A DNA stretch of 64,000 bases from Denitratisoma sp. (lineage in GTDB: Bacteria > Pseudomonadota > Gammaproteobacteria > Burkholderiales > Rhodocyclaceae), in NCBI GenBank assembly GCA_032027165.1, contig JAVSMO010000001.1:116644-180643 (forward strand), given 5' to 3'. The translations under genes were made by a program, and so were the position numbers. The notes beneath the pieces were generated by a model. The model had not been told where the DNA came from. It saw only the letters and a program-made list of their open reading frames with translations, and made no database searches. Position 1 is the first letter of the stretch, and the number at the start of each line of letters is the position of its first letter. Of this stretch, positions 59,252-64,000 are shown piece by piece.

Positions 59252-60394
59252 ATGAGCAGAGGAGGAATCCTGGGCTGGTTCATGGGCGCGTGCGCCCTTG
59301 CGCCGGCCGCGGCCGCGGCACCGGCATCCGCCAACCTGACGGTGGCCCAGATCGCCCCGATGAGCGGTCCCATCGGCGAGGAAGGCAAGGCCTACAACCT
59401 CGGCATCCGCATCGCCATCGACGCGCTCAACGCCCGCGGCGGTCTGCACGGGCAGAAAGTCGTCCTCAACACGCTGGACGACGAGTACAAGCCCGACCTT
59501 ACGGTGGAGCTCATCCGCAAGGAGGCGGCCGGCAAGACCCTTGCCCTCCTGCTGCCGGTCGGCTCCCCGTCGATGTCGCGCGTCCTCAAGGATAAGGTGG
59601 TCGATTCGGTGCGCATGCCGATCATCGGCGTGATTCCCGGCGCGGAGCCCCTTCGCAATCCTCCCAATCCCTATGTGTTCCATGTGCGCGCCGGCGACCA
59701 GGACCAGTATCGCCGCATCGTCGAGCATGGCCTGACCATCGGCATGAAACGGGTCGCCGTAGTGTATGCCGACATTCCCTTCGGCAAGGCCGGCCTGGCC
59801 GAGGTTGAACGCCTGCTCAGGGCGGGAGGCAAGGAGGTGGCCGTGTCGGCCGCCTTTCCGATCGGCGCCAGCATCGATTTTTCCGCGGCGCTGGCGGCGT
59901 TGCGGCAGGCCGTTCCCGATGTCGTCATCCTCATCAGTCCGGCGCAGCCGGCCGGCCAGTTCGTGAAGCAGTATCGCGCGACCGGCATGGCCTCGCCGGT
60001 GATGACTTTGTCGTATGGCACGGCGGAAGCGATCTGCCGCATCGCCGGCAACGAGATGGCGCGCGGTGTCGGCATCGCCCAGGTGTTCCCCAACGCGGCG
60101 AGCCCGACGGTTCCCGTGTCGAGGCGTTTCCAGGAAGACTTCCAGCGCTTCGGCGGCGCAGGGGCCTTGCCGACGCAAAGCCATTTCGAGGGATACGTCA
60201 CCACCCAGGTGCTGATCGAGGGGCTGCGCCGGGCCGGAACCGTGCCGACGCGCGAAAAGCTGCTGCAGGCGCTCGAATCGATGCGGGATACGGACGTCGG
60301 CGGATTCATGGTGGATTTTTCCGCCACGCGCCGCACCGGATCGCGTTTTGTCGATATCGGCATCATCAGCAACAACTGCAAGCTGGTTTTCTGA
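59252..60394 (+). CDS. second LivK-type periplasmic substrate-binding protein
   Basis: The ATG at 59252 follows GAGGAGGAG, so I prefer it to an upstream ATG. The 380-residue protein has a signal peptide (WFMGACALAPAAAAAPASA) and the type I binding fold: LTVAQIAPMSGPIGEEGKAYNLGIRIAIDALNARGG, and RVAVVYADIPFGKAGLAE. It is only a distant relative of the LivK-type protein at 51846. Again no ABC permease is near, and the transporter genes downstream are of the TRAP type. Confidence 0.9.
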   Translation: MSRGGILGWFMGACALAPAAAAAPASANLTVAQIAPMSGPIGEEGKAYNLGIRIAIDALNARGGLHGQKVVLNTLDDEYKPDLTVELIRKEAAGKTLALLLPVGSPSMSRVLKDKVVDSVRMPIIGVIPGAEPLRNPPNPYVFHVRAGDQDQYRRIVEHGLTIGMKRVAVVYADIPFGKAGLAEVERLLRAGGKEVAVSAAFPIGASIDFSAALAALRQAVPDVVILISPAQPAGQFVKQYRATGMASPVMTLSYGTAEAICRIAGNEMARGVGIAQVFPNAASPTVPVSRRFQEDFQRFGGAGALPTQSHFEGYVTTQVLIEGLRRAGTVPTREKLLQALESMRDTDVGGFMVDFSATRRTGSRFVDIGIISNNCKLVF

Positions 60395-60449
60395 ACCGGC
60401 CTTGGATCGGGTGCGCGAGGCATCCACTTCACAACGAATCGGGAATGAC

Positions 60450-61892
60450 ATGAATGCTGCCGACTTGCTGCTCCGGGGAAATGCCGGATCAGTCGCAATC
60501 CTCGATGCCGACGGGCAACTGACCTATGCCGAACTGCGTGGCCGCGTCGGGCGGGCCGCCGCGGCGTGGGCGGCGCGGGGCCTGCGCCCCGGCGAGCGCT
60601 GTGTGCTCGGCCTGGCCGACGGCGCCGACTGGGTCGTCGCCTTCCTCGGGCTCGTCTGGATGGGCGGCATTCCCATTGCCGTCAGCCCGCGCACCGAGGT
60701 GGCCCTGATCCGCGACCTCATCGCCGATTCCGGCGCCGTCGCCCTGCTGCTCGAGAACGAGACGGCGCTGGCCGTAGCCGACGCCCGGGCGATGGGCCGG
60801 GGCGCCTGGCAGCGCCTGCTCGAGGAGACGGCCGGGACGGCGCCGCTGCATCAGGCCCAGGAGGACGATCCGGCCTTCTGGCTGTATTCCTCCGGCACCA
60901 CCGGCAAGCCGAAGGGCATCATCCACGCGCACCGTGCCGCCGCCCGGGCCGACGTCTTCGCCCGCGAGATCCTCGGCGCCACTGCGCAGGACCGTTTCTA
61001 CTCCACCTCCAAGCTGTTCTTCGCCTACCCGCTGGCGAACGCGCTGTTCGCCGGTCTCCGCCTGGGTGCCAGCGTCGTGCTGGATGCCGAGTGGCCCAAC
61101 CCCGAGCGGGTGGCGCGGCTCGTTTCGCAGCATCGGCCGACGCTGTTCTTCAGCGTGCCGACGCTGTACCGGCGCCTGGTCGAGGCAGAAGTGTCCTTCG
61201 CCGGCGTGCGTCGCGCCGTCTCCGCCGGCGAGGCCTGCCCGCCCGACGTCGCCGCGGCCTGGCGGGACCGGACCGGTGTGCCGCTGGTGAACGGCTACGG
61301 CACGACGGAGACGCTGTCGCTGGTGCTCTACCGCACGGCGGAGATGGCCGGCGCGCAGCCGACGCCGCTGACGCAGGCGCGGGTCGATGCGGAGGAGGCC
61401 GGCGGCCGCGACGGCACCGTGCGCCTGTGGTTCTCCCACCCGGCCGTGGCACTCGGCTATTCGCGCGTGGTGACGCACGACAGCGCGCGCTTCGGCGGAA
61501 ACGGCTTTTCGCCCGGCGACCTGTTCCGGCCGGCCGGGCCGGACGGCGGCGACGGCTGGAGCTTCGCCGGACGCTCCGACCAGTTGCTCAAGGTATTCGG
61601 CCGCTGGGTGGATACCGTCGCGCTGGAACAGACGCTGGCGACCCGCCTGCAGGGCGTGGCGCGCGAATCCTGCGTGGTGCCGCGCGGCAGCGAGAACGAG
61701 GATACGATTGCCCTCCACCTGTTCGTGGTGCCGGGCGAGGCGGGCGAAGCCACCGCTCGGACCGCCGCCGCGGAGGCCATCGCGGACCTGCCGGCCTACC
61801 AGCGGCCCTCGGAGATCCACGTCATCGCCGAGTTGCCGCGCACCGAGACCGGCAAGCTGCGGCGCGGGGCGCTGAAGGCGCTGGCGACTTGA
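60450..61892 (+). CDS. benzoate-CoA-ligase-like acyl-CoA synthetase
   Basis: The 480-residue enzyme has the AMP-binding motif LYSSGTTGKPKGIIHAHRA, then YSTSKLFFAYPLANALFAGL, as in benzoate and 4-hydroxybenzoate-CoA ligases. It also has NGYGTTETLS and the C-terminal lysine region RTETGKLRRGAL. It is shorter than typical benzoate-CoA ligases (about 520), mostly at the N-terminus. It probably activates an aromatic acid taken up by the neighbouring transport proteins. Confidence 0.85.
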   Translation: MNAADLLLRGNAGSVAILDADGQLTYAELRGRVGRAAAAWAARGLRPGERCVLGLADGADWVVAFLGLVWMGGIPIAVSPRTEVALIRDLIADSGAVALLLENETALAVADARAMGRGAWQRLLEETAGTAPLHQAQEDDPAFWLYSSGTTGKPKGIIHAHRAAARADVFAREILGATAQDRFYSTSKLFFAYPLANALFAGLRLGASVVLDAEWPNPERVARLVSQHRPTLFFSVPTLYRRLVEAEVSFAGVRRAVSAGEACPPDVAAAWRDRTGVPLVNGYGTTETLSLVLYRTAEMAGAQPTPLTQARVDAEEAGGRDGTVRLWFSHPAVALGYSRVVTHDSARFGGNGFSPGDLFRPAGPDGGDGWSFAGRSDQLLKVFGRWVDTVALEQTLATRLQGVARESCVVPRGSENEDTIALHLFVVPGEAGEATARTAAAEAIADLPAYQRPSEIHVIAELPRTETGKLRRGALKALAT

Positions 61893-61954
61893 GCAAGATT
61901 GTTGCAAGTCCAACAAAATCCGCGTAGCTTTCCACCGGTAAAAAAGGGAGCGCC

Positions 61955-62371
61955 ATGCTGAGAAACACCCTGGCCATCCGCATCGAGTGGGGAGACTGCG
62001 ATCCGGCGGCAATTACTTTCTACCCGAATTATTTCCGCTGGTTCGATCAGGGCACGTGGCGCCTGTTCGAGGTCGCGGGCTTTTATCCGGGCGACCTGAT
62101 CCGCGACCGCGGCGTCTATCTCCCGCTGGTGGACGCCGGCGCGAAGTTCCGCCGTCCCGGCCACATGGGCGACGACCTGCTACAGGAAAGCTGGGTCGCG
62201 GAGTGGCGCGAGAAGATGTTCCTGGTGAAGCACGTGGTGCGCTGCGGCGACGAGGTGCTGCTGGAAGGCTCCGAGCTGCGCGCCTGGGTGGTGAAGCACC
62301 CGGACGATCCGCGCCGCTTCCAGCCGCAGCCGATTCCGCCGGAAGTGCGGGCGGCGCTGGGCGAACAATAA
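61955..62371 (+). CDS. 4-hydroxybenzoyl-CoA thioesterase-like hot-dog enzyme
   Basis: The 138-residue protein has EWGDCDPAAITFYPNYFRWFDQG near the start, the signature of 4-hydroxybenzoyl-CoA thioesterases, with the catalytic aspartate at about residue 16. It would hydrolyse an aromatic acyl-CoA, perhaps as a safety valve that frees CoA. It lies between the ligase and the TRAP transporter genes. Confidence 0.9.
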   Translation: MLRNTLAIRIEWGDCDPAAITFYPNYFRWFDQGTWRLFEVAGFYPGDLIRDRGVYLPLVDAGAKFRRPGHMGDDLLQESWVAEWREKMFLVKHVVRCGDEVLLEGSELRAWVVKHPDDPRRFQPQPIPPEVRAALGEQ

Positions 62372-62399
62372 GAAACGTACAAAAGGAGGAGGAGAAATA

Positions 62400-62930
62400 G
62401 TGCAGGAAGCGTCTTCGAGCGCGACGCCGGGCGGCGGCTTCGGTCCCTTCGGCCGGGCGCTGCTGGCGGTGTCGAAATGGACGGCCATCGCCGGCGGCGG
62501 GGTGTTCGCCTTGCTGGTCGCGATGTCGGTTGTCTCCATCGTCGGACGGAAAGTCGCCAGCGCGCCGGTGCCTGGCGATGTCGAACTCCTGCAGCTGTGC
62601 GCGGCCTTCGCCTCGGCCACCTTTTTTGCTTACACCCATCTCGTGCACGGCGACGTCAAGGTGGATTTCTTCACTACGCGCCTGTCGGCCGCCAAGCGTG
62701 CCTTCCTCGATGCCATGGGCTCGCTGCTGGTCGGCCTGTTCGGCGCGCTGATTGCCTGGCGCGCCTGGGCCGGCGCCATGACGGTGAAGGAGGCGGGAGA
62801 AACTTCGGCCATCCTCGAGCTGCCGGTGTGGATCGCCCAGGCGCTGATGGTGCCCAGCTTCGTCCTGCTGGCGCTGGCCGGCTTCTACATGTGCGCCCAC
62901 ACCTGGGCGCAGCGCGGGGCGAAGCGATGA
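62400..62930 (+). CDS. TRAP transporter small permease DctQ
   Basis: The 176-residue protein starts at a GTG behind AAAGGAGGAGGAG and has four membrane helices typical of DctQ, including AFASATFFAYTHLVHGDVKVDFF near 75. It overlaps the DctM gene by four bases. TRAP transporters import organic acids using the sodium gradient. Confidence 0.9.
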   Translation: MQEASSSATPGGGFGPFGRALLAVSKWTAIAGGGVFALLVAMSVVSIVGRKVASAPVPGDVELLQLCAAFASATFFAYTHLVHGDVKVDFFTTRLSAAKRAFLDAMGSLLVGLFGALIAWRAWAGAMTVKEAGETSAILELPVWIAQALMVPSFVLLALAGFYMCAHTWAQRGAKR

Positions 62931-64000
62931 GCGGCACCTCGGTCGGCTTCATCATCTTCGGCATCCTGCTGTTGCTGCTGGTGTTGCGCGTGCCGATCGG
63001 CATCGCCATGTTCATGTGCGGCGCCGGCGGCTATCTCTACCTGCTGGGCGGCGAGACCCTGCCGCTGCTCAATTCGCTGAAGAACCTGGCCTACGCGCGG
63101 CTCTCCAACTACGACCTGGTGGTGATCCCGCTGTTTTTGCTGATGGGCCAGTTCGCCACGCACGGCGGCCTCTCCAAGCTGCTGTTCCATTTCGTCAGCG
63201 CCTTCCTCGGTCACCGCAAGGGCGGCATCGCCATGGCCTCGATCGGCGCCTGCGCCGGCTTCGGCGCCATCTGCGGCTCTTCGCTGGCGACCGCCGCCAC
63301 CATGGGCCAGGTGGCGCTGCCGGAACTGCGCCGCTTCGGCTATTCCGGCTCGCTCGCCACCGGCGCGCTGGCGGCGGGCGGCACGCTCGGCATCATGATC
63401 CCGCCCTCGGTGCCGCTGGTGATCTACGCCATCCTGACGCAGGAATCCATCGGCAAGCTGTTCATGGCGGCCGTGATCCCCGGCATCATCGCCATGCTCG
63501 GCTACATGATCGTGGTGCAGATCGTCGTGCACCTGAATCCGGCTGCCGGCCCGGCCGGCCCGCGCGTGCCCTGGCCGGAGCGCCTGAAGAGCCTGCTCGC
63601 CGTCCTGCCGGTGCTGCTGGTGTTCGTGGTGGTGATCGTCGGCATCTACGGCGGCTGGGCCAACCCGACCGAGGCGGCCTCGATCGGCGCGGCGGCCTGC
63701 GGCGTGCTGGCGCTTTTCTCCGGCAACTTCGGCCTGGTCCAGCTCAAGCACAGCCTGCTCGGAACGGCGCAGGCGACCGCCATGATCTTTCTGGTGCTGC
63801 TCGGCGCCGACATGCTCAACACGGCGCTGGCCCTGTCGCAGATGCCGGGCGAGTTGGCCGAGTGGGTCAAGGGCAGCGGCTTCCCGCCGCTGCTGGTGAT
63901 GGCGATGATCCTGCTCATCTACATCCTGCTCGGCTGCGTCATGGACGCGCTGGCCATGATCCTGCTCACCATCCCGATTTTCTACCCGATGGTGATGGGC
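62927..64000 (+). CDS. TRAP transporter large permease DctM, 3' end outside the window
   Basis: 358 codons lie in the window and the frame is open at its right edge. The protein begins MSGTSVGFIIFGILLLLLVL and has DctM landmarks: VPIGIAMFM, IPLFLLMGQFA, CGSSLATAATMGQVALPEL, GTLGIMIPPSVPLVIYA and NPTEAAS. It forms the transport channel with DctQ. No DctP-type binding protein gene is seen in the window, so it may follow outside it. Confidence 0.93.
   Translation, partial: MSGTSVGFIIFGILLLLLVLRVPIGIAMFMCGAGGYLYLLGGETLPLLNSLKNLAYARLSNYDLVVIPLFLLMGQFATHGGLSKLLFHFVSAFLGHRKGGIAMASIGACAGFGAICGSSLATAATMGQVALPELRRFGYSGSLATGALAAGGTLGIMIPPSVPLVIYAILTQESIGKLFMAAVIPGIIAMLGYMIVVQIVVHLNPAAGPAGPRVPWPERLKSLLAVLPVLLVFVVVIVGIYGGWANPTEAASIGAAACGVLALFSGNFGLVQLKHSLLGTAQATAMIFLVLLGADMLNTALALSQMPGELAEWVKGSGFPPLLVMAMILLIYILLGCVMDALAMILLTIPIFYPMVMG

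Overview
This window is a high-GC proteobacterial chromosome segment that looks betaproteobacterial, probably from Rhodocyclales or a close relative. The main evidence is gene order. The run mlaFEDACB, an extra ABC exporter pair, ibaG, murA, his genes, HIT protein, tatABC, a DegQ/DegS protease and a Nif3-like protein is typical of that class. A phasin start, MSHA/type IV-like pilus genes and CoA-dependent aromatic acid catabolism also fit. No rRNA, tRNA, CRISPR array, prophage or complete insertion sequence was seen. Lineage is inferred from synteny and composition only.

Layout. (1) 1-6246: start of a phasin gene, an EamA exporter, then on the minus strand kdsD-lptC-lptA followed by an enoyl-CoA hydratase (kdsC and lptB are not there), and a divergent KefB-type antiporter. 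(2) 6247-7516: a nucleotidyltransferase-fold gene behind two 10-bp inverted repeats, closed by a strong terminator. (3) 7538-27204: a pilus locus. It holds a type IV prepilin with a good sigma-54 promoter, a membrane histidine kinase, a class III cyclase, a minor pseudopilin, a 1087-residue PilX-like protein with lectin-like and phage-tail-fibre-like modules, mshK/J/I/G/E/N/L/M homologues and a sigma-54 response regulator. mshN is frameshifted at a run of nine C. (4) 27410-34438: complete mlaFEDACB, an ABC-2 exporter, ibaG and murA. (5) 34510-42055: histidine biosynthesis, broken after hisD by a low-GC membrane protein gene and an inverted hisC. (6) 42057-45938: HIT protein, tatABC, periplasmic protease, Nif3-like protein. 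(7) 46023-51715: Bcr/CflA exporter with MarR regulator, FAH hydrolase, and a sulfide-type cassette: ArsR-rhodanese regulator, a secreted protein of two tandem repeats, and an SQR-like flavoprotein, with an 18-bp palindrome in the divergent promoter. (8) 50855-64000: CoA-dependent aromatic or phenylpropanoid acid catabolism. It contains a TetR regulator with an extra HTH, two LivK-type binding proteins, a feruloyl-CoA-synthetase-like ligase, a FadB-type bifunctional enzyme, a thiolase, a LysR regulator, a benzoate-CoA-ligase-like enzyme, a thioesterase and TRAP permeases DctQM (DctM runs off the end).

How the parts work together. The pilus genes form a nearly continuous minus-strand operon. 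The sigma-54 promoter of the prepilin gene and the NtrC-type regulator suggest PilS/PilR-like control. The mla, lpt, kdsD and murA genes all serve the envelope. The right-hand catabolic genes suggest uptake of an aromatic acid, CoA activation and beta-oxidative shortening of its side chain.

The most unusual signals are the C9 frameshift in mshN, the adhesin-like minor pilin with two phage-tail-fibre-type repeats, a dispersed 25-bp repeat (two identical and three or more diverged copies), the tandem-repeat secreted protein in the sulfide cassette, and the rearranged his and kdsD-lpt operons.
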